DNA of 64,000 bases from Flavobacteriales bacterium (GTDB lineage Bacteria; Bacteroidota; Bacteroidia; Flavobacteriales_F; PHOS-HE28), in NCBI GenBank assembly GCA_016700415.1, contig CP065018.1, forward strand, positions 2,300,001 to 2,364,000, in the 5' to 3' direction. The notes under the pieces are model-generated. The model did not search any database and had not been told where the DNA came from. It worked only from the letters and a program-made list of their open reading frames with translations. The position numbers and the translations under genes are program-made. Positions 43,517 through 53,176 of the stretch are shown in pieces (position 1 is the stretch's first letter; each line of letters opens with the position of its first letter).

Positions 43517-44701
43517 GTGCCCGAAGAAATCTCCCCCAAACGCATCGCCATCCTCGGCAGCACCGGCTCCATCGGCACGCAAGCGCTGGAAGTGGTGCGC
43601 GAGCAATCCGCGCACTTCACCGTGGAGCTGCTCACCGCCAGGAAAAACGCGGAACTGCTGATCGCGCAAGCGAAGGAGTTCAACCCCAACGCGGTGGTGA
43701 TCGGCGACGAAAGCCGCTATGCCGAAGTGCGTGATGCCTTGTTCCCGCTTGGCGTGAAGGTCTTCGCGGGCGCTGATGCCATTGCGCAGGCAGTGCAGAT
43801 GGAGACCATCGACACGGTGCTCACCGCCATGGTGGGCTATGCGGGCATGCGCCCCACGCTGGCCGCGATCGATGCCGGAAAAGCCATCGCACTGGCCAAC
43901 AAAGAAACCTTGGTGGTGGCCGGCGAACTGGTGACAAAACGGGCACAGGCGAATGCGGTGAACATCTATCCGGTGGACAGCGAGCACAGTGCCATCTTCC
44001 AATGCTTGGCCGGTGAATGGGAGAACCCGATCGAGAAGATCGTTCTCACCGCCAGCGGTGGACCGTTCCGAGGAAAGACCAAAGCCGAGCTCGCCGCCGT
44101 GACGAAAGCACAGGCCTTGAAGCATCCCAACTGGGACATGGGTGCCAAGATCACCATCGACAGCGCCAGCCTGATGAACAAAGGCTTGGAGGCGATCGAG
44201 GCCAAGTGGCTGTTCAACCTGAAGCCGGAGCAGGTGGAGATCATCGTGCATCCGCAGAGCATCATCCACAGCTTGGTCCAGTTCCGCGACGGCAGCATGA
44301 AAGCCCAGCTCGGCCTGCCCGACATGAAATTACCGATCCAATACGCGCTAGCCTACCCGGAGCGATTGACCACCACGTGGCCGCGCTTTGATTTCTCGAA
44401 GTACCCCAGCTTCACCTTTGAGCAGCCGGATCTGCAAGCCTTTCCCAATCTGGGCCTTGCGCTGGAAGCCATGAAACGGGGCGGCAACGCGCCCTGCGTG
44501 CTGAACGCGGCGAACGAAGTGGCTGTCGAAGCGTTCTTGCAGGAGCGTATCGGATTCTTGGAAATGAGCGATATGATCAGGGATCGGCTCGCAAAGGCGA
44601 CCTTTGTGGCTTCACCCACGCTCGAAGATCTCGAAGCCAGCGATGCGGAAACGCGGCGCGCGGCGCACGAGACACTGAATTCCCCGCAATGGAGATCCTG
44701 A
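43517..44701 (+). CDS. dxr: 1-deoxy-D-xylulose 5-phosphate reductoisomerase
   Basis: Second step of the non-mevalonate isoprenoid pathway, NADPH and metal dependent. Start chosen at GTG 43517 (protein VPEEISPKRIAILGSTGSIG), giving 394 residues, the family's length; the longer frame has no ATG and adds about 60 unlike residues. Motifs: GSTGSIGTQALEVV (NADPH), VDSEHSAIFQCL, ASGGPFRGK, NWDMGAKITIDSASLMNKGLE (metal and substrate), VHPQSIIHSLVQF. A GAACTTCG box lies at 43489-43496. Overlaps rseP by 13 bases. Confidence 0.95.
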   Translation: MPEEISPKRIAILGSTGSIGTQALEVVREQSAHFTVELLTARKNAELLIAQAKEFNPNAVVIGDESRYAEVRDALFPLGVKVFAGADAIAQAVQMETIDTVLTAMVGYAGMRPTLAAIDAGKAIALANKETLVVAGELVTKRAQANAVNIYPVDSEHSAIFQCLAGEWENPIEKIVLTASGGPFRGKTKAELAAVTKAQALKHPNWDMGAKITIDSASLMNKGLEAIEAKWLFNLKPEQVEIIVHPQSIIHSLVQFRDGSMKAQLGLPDMKLPIQYALAYPERLTTTWPRFDFSKYPSFTFEQPDLQAFPNLGLALEAMKRGGNAPCVLNAANEVAVEAFLQERIGFLEMSDMIRDRLAKATFVASPTLEDLEASDAETRRAAHETLNSPQWRS

Positions 44702-46041
44702 TCTACGCCGGACAACTGATCCTCGGCCTGTCCATTTTGGTGGCCCTGCACGAGTTCGGCCATTTCCTGCCCGCCAAGCTGTTCGGCATGCGGGTGGAGA
44801 AGTTCTTCCTCTTCTTCGACGCGCCATACGCCTTGGTGAAGAAGAAGATCGGCGAGACCGTGTACGGCATCGGTTGCCTGCCCTTCGGCGGATATGTGAA
44901 GATCGCCGGGATGGTGGACGAGAGCATGGACGCCGAGCAGAAGGCGCGGATGCAGAAGCCACCAGAGCCGTGGGAATTCCGCGCTAAGCCGGTATGGCAG
45001 CGCCTCATCGTGATGGTGGGCGGCGTAACGGTGAACCTGCTGTTGGGCTTCGCGATCTACGCCATGGTGCTGTTCGTCTGGGGCCGTGAATACCTGCCCG
45101 TACAAAACCTGACCTACGGCGTGGCCCCCAGCGCGCTGATGAAGAGCGAGGGCTTCCGCGACGGTGACATGATCGTCGACGTGGACGGGCGCGACCCCAA
45201 GACGCTCGGTGATGTATCGTTGGCCATCCTCATCGACGGTGCGCGCGAAGTGACCGTGGAGCGCGAGGACAGTACGGGAAAGCTCGAGAAGAAGCAGATC
45301 GCATTGAGCGCGAACATCCAGGAGCAGATCTTGGAAAACAATGATAAAGTGCTCTTCAGCCCGCGCTTCCCGTTCTATGTGGATTCGGTGCTGGAAGGCA
45401 ACAACGCGGCGAAGACCGGCAGCTTCCGCAAGGGTGACCGTATCGTGGCCGTGAACGGAAAACCGGCCCGCTATTTTCAGGATTTCGTGGAAGCCGTGAA
45501 GGGCCGCAAGGACCAGCACGTGGAGGTGACCCTGCTGCGCGAAGGCCATGAAGTGCGCGTGCCGGTGGAAGTGGACGCCAATGGCATCGTGGGGCTGCAA
45601 CCACGGGCACCGAGCGACTATTTCACATTCGCCACCGAGAAATTCAGCTTCCTCGGCAGTATCCCGGCAGGGTTCGCCTATGGTTGGCAGCGGCTGAAAG
45701 ACAACGTCTCCTCCTTCAAGCTCTTGGGCAGCAAGGCTGGCATGAAGCAGATGGGCGGCTTGATCGCCATGAGCAAAGCTTACGGCCCGCATTGGGTGTG
45801 GCAGCGCTTCTGGGAAATGACGGCCTTCCTCTCCTTGGCCTTAGCTGTATTGAACATCCTGCCCATCCCCGCGCTGGACGGCGGCCATGTGGTGTTCCTG
45901 CTCTATGAGGCCATCGCGCGCAAACCGGCGAACCCCAAGGTGCTCGAGTACGCCCAGATGGCCGGCATGGTCTTCCTGCTCACCGTGATCATCGCCGTGA
46001 ACGGGCACGACATCGTGAAGCTGGTGACCGGGAGTTTGTAG
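44689..46041 (+). CDS. rseP: Site-2 zinc metalloprotease RseP/RasP
   Basis: Intramembrane M50 protease that cleaves anti-sigma factors and signal-peptide remnants. 450 residues. Zinc motif HEFGH with His21, Glu22 and His25 in the first membrane helix; a PDZ domain in the middle (GLRDGDMIVDVDG-like EGFRDGDMIVDVDGRDP and KTGSFRKGDRIVAVNGKP, apparently two PDZ repeats); C-terminal NILPIPALDGGHVVFL with the third metal ligand. Overlaps the dxr end by 13 bases, the common dxr-rseP pairing. The cluster also has an ECF sigma/anti-sigma pair at 60.9 kb that such a protease could control, which is inference only. Confidence 0.95.
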   Translation: MEILIYAGQLILGLSILVALHEFGHFLPAKLFGMRVEKFFLFFDAPYALVKKKIGETVYGIGCLPFGGYVKIAGMVDESMDAEQKARMQKPPEPWEFRAKPVWQRLIVMVGGVTVNLLLGFAIYAMVLFVWGREYLPVQNLTYGVAPSALMKSEGFRDGDMIVDVDGRDPKTLGDVSLAILIDGAREVTVEREDSTGKLEKKQIALSANIQEQILENNDKVLFSPRFPFYVDSVLEGNNAAKTGSFRKGDRIVAVNGKPARYFQDFVEAVKGRKDQHVEVTLLREGHEVRVPVEVDANGIVGLQPRAPSDYFTFATEKFSFLGSIPAGFAYGWQRLKDNVSSFKLLGSKAGMKQMGGLIAMSKAYGPHWVWQRFWEMTAFLSLALAVLNILPIPALDGGHVVFLLYEAIARKPANPKVLEYAQMAGMVFLLTVIIAVNGHDIVKLVTGSL

Positions 46042-46327
46042 CAGGGTGGCCGCGGAGGCGCCGAGGTACCGAGAATGATACAAGGATCCGGTTGCGAGTT
46101 GGCGTGTTACGAGTTGGACCCTGTTCAGACTTCTGATCCAAGGCTCAAGATCGGTGATCAGACGTCTGCCGTCTGCTACTGCTAACTGCCGACTGATCTT
46201 CTCCGCGCCTCAGCGCCTCAGCGACCAAAATCCCTCTCTGCAATTCTCCGCGCCTCAGCGCCTCTGCGGCCTATATCCAGAACCTCCGCGGCTCTTCTTC
46301 CGTAGGAACGTGCAAAACCCTCCTACC
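46042..46327. repeat. Repeat-rich spacer (CCTCAGCGCCTC family)
   Basis: Contains two copies of CTCCGCGCCTCAGCGCCTC (about 46201-46262) and GATCAGACGTCTGCCGTCTGCTA-like text, the same style as spacers at 7635 and 56161. No gene is evident; the longer frame through it into the response regulator is spurious. Confidence 0.6.
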
Positions 46328-46687
46328 ATGCCACATGTCATCCTTGTCGAGGACGATGCTTTGGTCCGCACGTTGATCGCCCACCACGCCATGGATTCCA
46401 ACTGGCGGGTCACCACGTTGAAGGATGGCCGTGAATTGGAGCGGATGATGCTGGATGAACCGGCAGACTTGCTGCTGATCGATCTTGGACTTCCCCACGT
46501 GGACGGATTATCGTTGGTGGAGAATTTACGTGCCAAGGACATCACCACCCCCGTGCTCATCATTACCGCGTATGAGTTGCCACACCTGCTGACGACCATC
46601 ACCGGTGCCGGCGCGAACGACCTCTTGCAAAAGCCGTTCGATCCGGACGATCTGATCGCACGCATGGAGCGGTTGCTGGCCGCTTGA
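46328..46687 (+). CDS. Stand-alone response regulator receiver protein
   Basis: 119 residues, one CheY-like receiver domain: acidic pocket Asp9/Asp10 (VEDDALVRTL), phosphoacceptor Asp52 (LLIDLGLPHVDG), Thr80 in VLIITAYE and Lys102 in LQKPFDPDD. No output domain, so it would act by protein contact. The ATG at 46328 fits the domain start; the earlier frame reads through repeats. No kinase gene is adjacent. Confidence 0.88.
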   Translation: MPHVILVEDDALVRTLIAHHAMDSNWRVTTLKDGRELERMMLDEPADLLLIDLGLPHVDGLSLVENLRAKDITTPVLIITAYELPHLLTTITGAGANDLLQKPFDPDDLIARMERLLAA

Positions 46688-46745
46688 ACAATTTGTTCGT
46701 GCCGGACCGCGGTCACCGAGGAGGAACGCTGAAGTGGCTTAGCTC

Positions 46746-49700
46746 TTATGGGAGTTGCTCGTAGCGCTTGCTGGTCGGCGCAGAGCCACCGATGTTCACC
46801 AGGATCACATCACGGTCGTTGGCCGATCCGGTATAGCTCACCACGCCGTTCATGTTGGTGTCCTCGGTGAAATAGCCGTTCACGGTGGCGTTCGGTGATG
46901 GATCATTGATCCGCCCAAGGATGGGGTCCCTATCGTTTGTACCACCCGTATAGGAGATCTGATGGTTGAAGTTGGAATCACCGGTCCACATGATATTCTT
47001 TCCGCCCAGCAGGGTTTGGGCCGCGGTCCCGTATGTCGCAGTGCCGGTCGAGGTAAAGTCGACCGAGGTCAGCGAGGCAGAGAGGGCGACGGTAGATGCG
47101 GTCATCACGCCCAAGTGGTTGCGATGGCGCATCGCCACGTAATAGCTCCCCGGACTGTGCGTGAAACTCACGGGGGAGGTGCCGTCCAATGCGACCACGT
47201 CCCCGTCCCGCTGTACCAAGGCCGCACAACTGGCGACCACGGTGGCCGGTGTCGTAGCGTTACGCAACTCGACCACCACCCAATCCACGATGGCGTTGTT
47301 GCCCGTGACGGAGAGCACGCCCGCCCCCAGCGTCCCGCCGGCACCAGGCGATCCAACGAAGGAATAGAGCAACGCCGAATAGGGCTCAGTGGTCGGCACC
47401 AATGATGCTGCCCTCAATGCGTCGCTCATGAGTCCTGTGCCGCTATTGTATGGACCTTCAAGGAACACCTTGGGAGAAACGGTGATGTTCGGCGATGAAA
47501 GAGCAGGGATCAAGCACCAGCTATTGATGGTGCCGATGTCCGCTGCCGCGACGTCCTGGACGGTCAACGTCCACGTGCCTTCGAACAGCTCCCCATTGAA
47601 TGCGCTTAAGGTCTGGGCGGGCACCACGAAGAGGTTATTGATCGGGCAGGTGCCCCCCACGGTCCCATTGACCCCGGCATCGTCAAATTCGGCCACGATG
47701 TTATCATTTGAACCGCAAAGTGCCGACGAGATCAAGTTGACCGTGGTATTTGCCGGGCTGGTCAAAGAGATGCGCAAGTCGGCGGAATAGGTGTGGGAGA
47801 TGTCCACGTACACGTTGAGGTCCGTGAGCGCGGAGCCGCCCTGTGCCGGCACAGTGATGGGGCTGGTCGTGGTGGACTGATCGGCGATCGGCTTTGCAGT
47901 GTTCATGCTGAATGCCCCGCAGCCTGCACCGGGCGAATTGCAGTTCTTCACGAAGTCATCGACCTGCACCGTGCATAGGGCGAACAGGTTGTGGACCAGG
48001 ATCACGTTGACCGGCGAGCCGCTCGCGTAGTTGCCGAACGGCCCATAAACGCCGGTGGTGGTGACGGTCTGGACCGTAACGGGCGGGTTCGGTCCGGAGG
48101 CGTCCGGGTCGATCTGGATGGCAATTGAGGTGGCGCTGCCCATGGATGTAAGGTCCACGCTGACGTTGTAATTGGTGATGCCCAGACAAGCCCCCGTGAC
48201 CGTGGCCGTAGGCGCCGTACAACAGGAGGTGCCCGTAGAAGTGATCGCACTGAATGATTGGTTGCAGGAACTATTCCCGTTATGCCGCACTTGGATGACC
48301 ACGCTTGTGCCGAAGGAATATGTCCCCACGGTGATCGTGCCCGGCGTATAGGTTCCGAGCAACGTCTGCCCTCCCCCGTTGACCGCAGTATACACATCGT
48401 AGTCCGGCGAATCCCCGTTCGAGCCAATGGTCGCTTGGACGGTAAAAGTGCCCGCACCACAGTTATCCACCACATTGGTGGTCACCGTAGGTGGGATGCA
48501 GCCCACCACGGGGAAGGAGAACTTGAACATGCGGGTGCCCCAGGATGAAGCCGGGTTGTACATCGCGGTCCCATAAAAGGACACCCCGTCCGAGGGATCT
48601 ACATCCAATGAGTTGTAATCGCCATAGCGGTTGCTGTTGTTGCTGGCCGTGCCCGCCACGATGGACGTTTCGGCGAAGGTCATCGTGTTGAGCGGGTCTG
48701 CACGGTACCGGCCGGTGTACCGGATTCCGGGATAGACATTGCCGCCGGTGGTCCCTGCGATGTTGTATGCCAGGCCGATGTCGCCAAGGTTGTTGATGGT
48801 GGCAGTGGGCATCCAGCGGTCGTTCGCGTCGGGGGAAAAGGTTCCTTGCTGAAAGATGCTCCATGGCGCGGCGCCACCCCCGGTCCGGTGCAATTCATAC
48901 CAGCGCGGGCAGGCGCGATCGGAGCCATCGAGGTCTACGGAATGCGTACAGACGATGGCCTCGTAACCCAACGCGTCCAAGTTGCGGTAGCAGATCTGGT
49001 TCATCAGGATCTCGCGGATGGGGTCCATGGTTTGCGAACCCGGCTGCGTGATGCAGTTGAGCGTGGTGTATCCGCAGAGGTCGGAATCGAAGGCATCCGT
49101 GGGAAGGGCTGTAGGGCCGGTGATGGTGGAGCTCCCAGGCGTCGCTTCATTGTAGTTGATATTCCAAAGCTCCAGCCGGTCCACATCCGCCGCGGTGGTC
49201 CAAGCGTCGTCCACCATGCGCATGAACATCGCCGGAGCACCTGTGGGAGGTGGCGTTCCACCGCCGAAATGCACCGGTGCGGCCGCCTGGAAGCCGATGG
49301 AGGCAAGTGAAGAAATGGTGAAGCGTACCGCCGTTCCGCCCGTTCCGGCCAACATATTGGCACGGGGCAGGGCATAGATCGCGGGTGAGTTCTCATTGGT
49401 GGTCACCACGTAGCAATTGTTCCAGACCGCGTATTTGGGATAGTCCGGGAAGTTGGTGGCTGTATAGCTATAGGCGTACCACGAGCCTGTTGGAGAGGAG
49501 CCTGTGGAAATAGCCACGATCATGCGATTGCCACTGCTGGAAAACTCGGTCATCATCCATCGATCGGCGAGCGCATCATACACGATGATCGGATCGCCCA
49601 ACCCGGTATAGCTGGTGATCCCACCGATGGAATTGACGAAATTGTCCATGTAGGTCTGTGAACCGGGATTCGCCAAATTCTTGTCATAGATCCGGAAGTA

Positions 49701-50168
49701 GGCCCCGGAGGAACCGTTGATCATCTGGATCACATGGTTGGGTCCGACGGCCAAGCAAGGGTCGGCGGGGCTTACGGAAGTATTTCCCATGCCGTTGACG
49801 CTGAGGTCCACCGCACGATCAAAACCATGAGTGGGCGCGGTGGTCTGCCATGCCGGATCGTTCCCGTGCGGCAAGGCATTGGGGTCCAATGATGGGTGGC
49901 CCCGGCGGCCTTCCTCGTCCTCAGCCTCCTCGTTCTCCCTGATCACACCATTTTCATCACGAACACGCTCATCCGGGAATTGCCGTGTGCCGTCCCACAG
50001 TGCAAAGGGCTGTATGGTCCCGAGGAACTCCACGGGAATGGTACGTTCCACGGTTATCTTGAACTGCCCGTCGGGCGATCGCTGGGTCAATGGGTCCAAA
50101 TAAGTCTGTGCGTGTGCAAGGCTACTAACAGCCACGAGCAAGAAGAAGAGGAGAGAACGAACGTTCAT
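46746..50168 (-). CDS. Large secreted P-domain protein with paired NDRD calcium-loop-like C-terminus
   Basis: 1140 residues with signal peptide (MNVRSLLFFLLVAVSSLAHAQ). The first half is beta-rich, with a region DPCLAVGPNHVIQMINGSSG that recurs in Bacteroidota surface proteins and suggests a propeller. About residues 790-910 form a proprotein-convertase P-domain (TYSADLRISLTSPANTTVNL, GTWTLTVQDVAAADIGTINS). The C-terminus has two repeats, GDSNFNHQISYTGGTNDRDPIL and EDTNMNGVVSYTGSANDRDVIL (truncated here), resembling dockerin/EF-hand loops, then IGGSAPTSKRYEQLP. Such ends are known at C-termini in the order and may act in export or attachment. Partner unknown. Confidence 0.8.
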   Translation of the reverse strand: MNVRSLLFFLLVAVSSLAHAQTYLDPLTQRSPDGQFKITVERTIPVEFLGTIQPFALWDGTRQFPDERVRDENGVIRENEEAEDEEGRRGHPSLDPNALPHGNDPAWQTTAPTHGFDRAVDLSVNGMGNTSVSPADPCLAVGPNHVIQMINGSSGAYFRIYDKNLANPGSQTYMDNFVNSIGGITSYTGLGDPIIVYDALADRWMMTEFSSSGNRMIVAISTGSSPTGSWYAYSYTATNFPDYPKYAVWNNCYVVTTNENSPAIYALPRANMLAGTGGTAVRFTISSLASIGFQAAAPVHFGGGTPPPTGAPAMFMRMVDDAWTTAADVDRLELWNINYNEATPGSSTITGPTALPTDAFDSDLCGYTTLNCITQPGSQTMDPIREILMNQICYRNLDALGYEAIVCTHSVDLDGSDRACPRWYELHRTGGGAAPWSIFQQGTFSPDANDRWMPTATINNLGDIGLAYNIAGTTGGNVYPGIRYTGRYRADPLNTMTFAETSIVAGTASNNSNRYGDYNSLDVDPSDGVSFYGTAMYNPASSWGTRMFKFSFPVVGCIPPTVTTNVVDNCGAGTFTVQATIGSNGDSPDYDVYTAVNGGGQTLLGTYTPGTITVGTYSFGTSVVIQVRHNGNSSCNQSFSAITSTGTSCCTAPTATVTGACLGITNYNVSVDLTSMGSATSIAIQIDPDASGPNPPVTVQTVTTTGVYGPFGNYASGSPVNVILVHNLFALCTVQVDDFVKNCNSPGAGCGAFSMNTAKPIADQSTTTSPITVPAQGGSALTDLNVYVDISHTYSADLRISLTSPANTTVNLISSALCGSNDNIVAEFDDAGVNGTVGGTCPINNLFVVPAQTLSAFNGELFEGTWTLTVQDVAAADIGTINSWCLIPALSSPNITVSPKVFLEGPYNSGTGLMSDALRAASLVPTTEPYSALLYSFVGSPGAGGTLGAGVLSVTGNNAIVDWVVVELRNATTPATVVASCAALVQRDGDVVALDGTSPVSFTHSPGSYYVAMRHRNHLGVMTASTVALSASLTSVDFTSTGTATYGTAAQTLLGGKNIMWTGDSNFNHQISYTGGTNDRDPILGRINDPSPNATVNGYFTEDTNMNGVVSYTGSANDRDVILVNIGGSAPTSKRYEQLP

Positions 50169-50304
50169 ATGAATGACAGGGTTGGTGGAGCGGAATGAAG
50201 CGGGAAAATTAGTGGTTTGCGCACTGAAGTCAACTGATGCTTCGACGAAACCGGACAAGCGGTAGTTGGATCTGCCTTAATTCCTCTTCACCGACCTTCG
50301 CACC

Positions 50305-51333
50305 ATGAGCGCCATTTATGACGTCCTGATACTTGGCCGCGGCATCGCGGGTGCCGTTCTGGCGGAAGAATGCCGTTCCCGTGGCCTCACCTTCCACGTG
50401 TTCGATCGTAAGCGCGAGGGCAACGCCTCCGTGGCAAGTGGCGGCGCGGTGAACCCGGTGGTACTGCGCCGCAACGTGCCCTGCTGGCGGGCGAGCGAAC
50501 TGATGCCCTTGACGCGGACTTTCTATGGCGCATGGCAGGAACATCTTGGCATCACCTGCTGGCATCCCACCGCTTTGGTGAAGATCTTCCCGACGCCGAA
50601 CGAGGTGAAGCAGTGGGCACGGGCGATGGCGGAACCGGGCACCTTGCCTTTCATCGCCAGCAGGCCCGAACCGGAGATCGATGCGGCACCCTTGCGGGCA
50701 CCGCACGGCTATGGCACAGTGATCGACGCCGCCTGGCTGGATGTGCAGATGCTGCTCAGCTCCCAGCGGGAAGAGCTACTGCGCCAAGGGGAGCTCACCG
50801 AGCGGGATGTGGACGGAACTGAGGTCCGACCGGGTCCGGAAGGTGTCCGGATCGGTGATGTACAAGGCCGCTGGCTCATCCATTGTACAGGCCCCTTCGC
50901 CAGCGATGCCGGGCTTGTTCCCGTAAAGGGTGAAACCCTGACCGTGCGCATACCGGGCCTGCACCTAACACGGACGGTACATGGCGGCGTGGGCCTGTTG
51001 CCCTTGGGCGGGGATCTCTACCGGGTGGGTGCTACGTTCAAGTGGACGGACGTATGGGAAGGCCCGACGGAGGAGGCCCGCGCATGGCTGCTGGCAAAAT
51101 TGGGAGCGATCGTGAAAGCGCCTATCGAAGTGGTCGGGCAGAATGCCGGAGTGCGGCCCACCTCACAGGACCGGAGGCCGATACTTGGCAAGACCGGAGA
51201 GCGTGAGGCGGTGTTCAACGGCCTCGGTGCGCGCGGTGTGATGCTGGCGCCGTGGTGCGCAGAGCGCTTGCTGGACCACTTGTTCGACGGCGACCCGTTG
51301 GATGAGGAAGTACGCAGTGACCGGTTCACCTAA
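50305..51333 (+). CDS. FAD-dependent oxidoreductase (DAO family)
   Basis: 342 residues. Rossmann FAD motif YDVLILGRGIAGAVLAEECR at the N-terminus, then VASGGAVNPVVLRRN, and a DAO-type C-terminal half (GLLPLGGDLYRVGATFKWTD, VRPTSQDRRPILGKTG). It resembles the FAD domain of the tRNA-modifying MnmC and glycine-oxidase-like enzymes, but the methyltransferase half is absent, so the substrate is not known. A GACCTTCG box ends 4 bases before the ATG, predicting a leaderless mRNA. Convergent with the gene at 51421. Confidence 0.8.
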   Translation: MSAIYDVLILGRGIAGAVLAEECRSRGLTFHVFDRKREGNASVASGGAVNPVVLRRNVPCWRASELMPLTRTFYGAWQEHLGITCWHPTALVKIFPTPNEVKQWARAMAEPGTLPFIASRPEPEIDAAPLRAPHGYGTVIDAAWLDVQMLLSSQREELLRQGELTERDVDGTEVRPGPEGVRIGDVQGRWLIHCTGPFASDAGLVPVKGETLTVRIPGLHLTRTVHGGVGLLPLGGDLYRVGATFKWTDVWEGPTEEARAWLLAKLGAIVKAPIEVVGQNAGVRPTSQDRRPILGKTGEREAVFNGLGARGVMLAPWCAERLLDHLFDGDPLDEEVRSDRFT

Positions 51334-51420
51334 GTCCAAGCGGTTTTGCGGTCTCCCCTCCTTCCCCGAAGGAGGGGTTGGGGAACGGTCCGGGCAATGA
51401 CGCGGGCAAAGCAATACACC

Positions 51421-52953
51421 TCACCTGCTCCCTCCCGGCGACGGATGCATCACCTGATCGAGCCCGTCCGGGAAATACCTGTCGGCGAGCTTCACGAACT
51501 CGTCACCGCGCATGAAGTAGCTCATATTGATGTCCTCCACGCGCTCCAACCCGCACGCCGCAAGCAGTTCCATCAGGGAGAGCAAGGTGTTGATGTGGAA
51601 ATGATAGACGCGCTCGCTCTTGTCGGCCACGTTCAGGCCGCGCACCAAGCCTCTGTCCTGGGTGGTGATGCCGGTGGGGCAGTCATTGGTATTACAGCGC
51701 AGCGCTTGGATGCAACCCAAGGAGAACAGGAAGCCGCGGGCACTGTTGCAGAGGTCCGCACCCAAGCCGAGCATTTTCATCAAGCTGGCGGAGGTAAGCA
51801 CCTTCCCGCTGGCGATGATCTTGATCTCCCCGTGCAGCCCGAAGCGTTCAAGTGTGCGGCGCACGAACATCAAGGCGGGCTCGATGGGCATGCCGACGGA
51901 GTCCGTGAACTCCAAGGGCGAAGCTCCGGTCCCGCCTTCCGCACCGTCCACGGTGATGAAGTCCGGGCGCTTGCCGGTGGTCACCATTTTTTCACACAGT
52001 TCGGTGAACTCCTCGGTCCGGCCGATGCAGAGTTTGAAGCCCACAGGGAGACCGCCGCTGAGCTCGCGCAACAGGCAGATGAAGTCGAGAAAACCGTCCG
52101 CGTTGGTGAAGGCGGTGTGGCCGGGAGGGGAGATCACCGTGGTGTGCGGCTCCAAGTGCCGGATGCGTGCGATCTCCGGGGAGTTCTTCACCGCAGGGAG
52201 CACGCCGCCGTGGCCGGGCTTTGCGCCTTGTGAGATCTTCAGCTCGATCATGCGCACCTGCGGGTGCTCGGCCACCTTGGTGCGGAACAGCTCGGAGTCG
52301 AAGTTGCCCTCCTTGGTGCGGCATCCGAAGTAGCCGGTACCGATCTGCCACACCAGATCTCCGCCGTTCTTCAGGTGGTGGTCGCTGAGGCCGCCTTCTC
52401 CGGTGTTGTGGTAGAAGCCGCCCTTCTTCGCTCCGGCGTTGAGGGCCAGCACGGCACGGTCGCTCAGGGCACCGAAGCTCATGGCGGAGACATTCAACAA
52501 GGAGGCACTGTACGGCCTTTTACAATAAGCGCCGCCGATGGTCACCCGTGGTGGATCGGCGGGGCGCTCCTTGGGATAGATCGAATGGCGGATGCCCTCG
52601 TAGTTGCCGGCGTTGATGTCCAGCTGTGTCCCGAACGGCACGGTATCGCCCACGTTCTTCGCGCGCTGGTAGGCCAGTGAACGCTGCTGCCTGCTGAAGG
52701 GCCGTCCGTCCGTATGGCGCTCGATGAAGTACTGTTGGATCTCCGGGGCGATGAACTCGAGGGCATAGCGCACATAGCCCAGCACCGGGAAATTCCTCAG
52801 GATGGTGTGCCGCGGCTGCACCGCATTGTAGATGCCCAGCAGAAAAAGCGGTATCGCCACGGCATAGGCCCAGTAGTAGCGATGGTCAAACCACCCGATG
52901 AGGGCGATGGCAAATAGCAGGAGGGTGCCGATGAGGTAGAATAGCTTGCGCAT
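51421..52953 (-). CDS. FMN-binding glutamate-synthase-family protein, membrane anchored
   Basis: 510 residues. Two hydrophobic segments near the N-terminus (LIGTLLLFAIALIGWF and YAVAIPLFLLGIYNAV) place it at the inner membrane. The rest is the FMN/iron-sulfur barrel of glutamate synthase: SAMSFGALSDRAVLALN, GEGGLSDHHLKNGGDLVWQI, ISQGAKPGHGGVLP, DGAEGGTGASPLEF, and the cysteine cluster CIQALRCNTNDCPTGI. No glutaminase domain is present, so it is not a complete glutamate synthase; an electron-transfer role is possible. Function unproven. Confidence 0.85.
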   Translation of the reverse strand: MRKLFYLIGTLLLFAIALIGWFDHRYYWAYAVAIPLFLLGIYNAVQPRHTILRNFPVLGYVRYALEFIAPEIQQYFIERHTDGRPFSRQQRSLAYQRAKNVGDTVPFGTQLDINAGNYEGIRHSIYPKERPADPPRVTIGGAYCKRPYSASLLNVSAMSFGALSDRAVLALNAGAKKGGFYHNTGEGGLSDHHLKNGGDLVWQIGTGYFGCRTKEGNFDSELFRTKVAEHPQVRMIELKISQGAKPGHGGVLPAVKNSPEIARIRHLEPHTTVISPPGHTAFTNADGFLDFICLLRELSGGLPVGFKLCIGRTEEFTELCEKMVTTGKRPDFITVDGAEGGTGASPLEFTDSVGMPIEPALMFVRRTLERFGLHGEIKIIASGKVLTSASLMKMLGLGADLCNSARGFLFSLGCIQALRCNTNDCPTGITTQDRGLVRGLNVADKSERVYHFHINTLLSLMELLAACGLERVEDINMSYFMRGDEFVKLADRYFPDGLDQVMHPSPGGSR

Positions 52954-53134
52954 GGCGGTGAAATTAAATGAGCTGGTACAGTATGGCCGGGAAGGCTTCC
53001 AGAATTAAGGCAACGAGGAAACAACTCCGGACCGAAAAGCTGCGTTCATCCCGTTCCGTAATTGATCCTTCCGGTGCTGCGGACCGCAACTTTGGATACG
53101 GGTGGAAGAGCATTCCCGCGTTTCGCACCAACCG

Positions 53135-53142
53135 TACCTTTG
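53135..53142 (+). promoter_or_regulatory. Promoter -7 box for purF
   Basis: TACCTTTG, an exact TAnnTTTG match, 34 bases before the purF ATG. No well-spaced -33 TTG is evident. Confidence 0.5.
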
Positions 53143-53176
53143 CCGCTCCTTCCCATAAAGGCCCAACGGACACCCC

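Noticed and set aside
46154..46327. N-terminal extension of the receiver protein
   Set aside because: Reads through intergenic repeats and has no similarity to receiver proteins; the ATG at 46328 fits the domain start.
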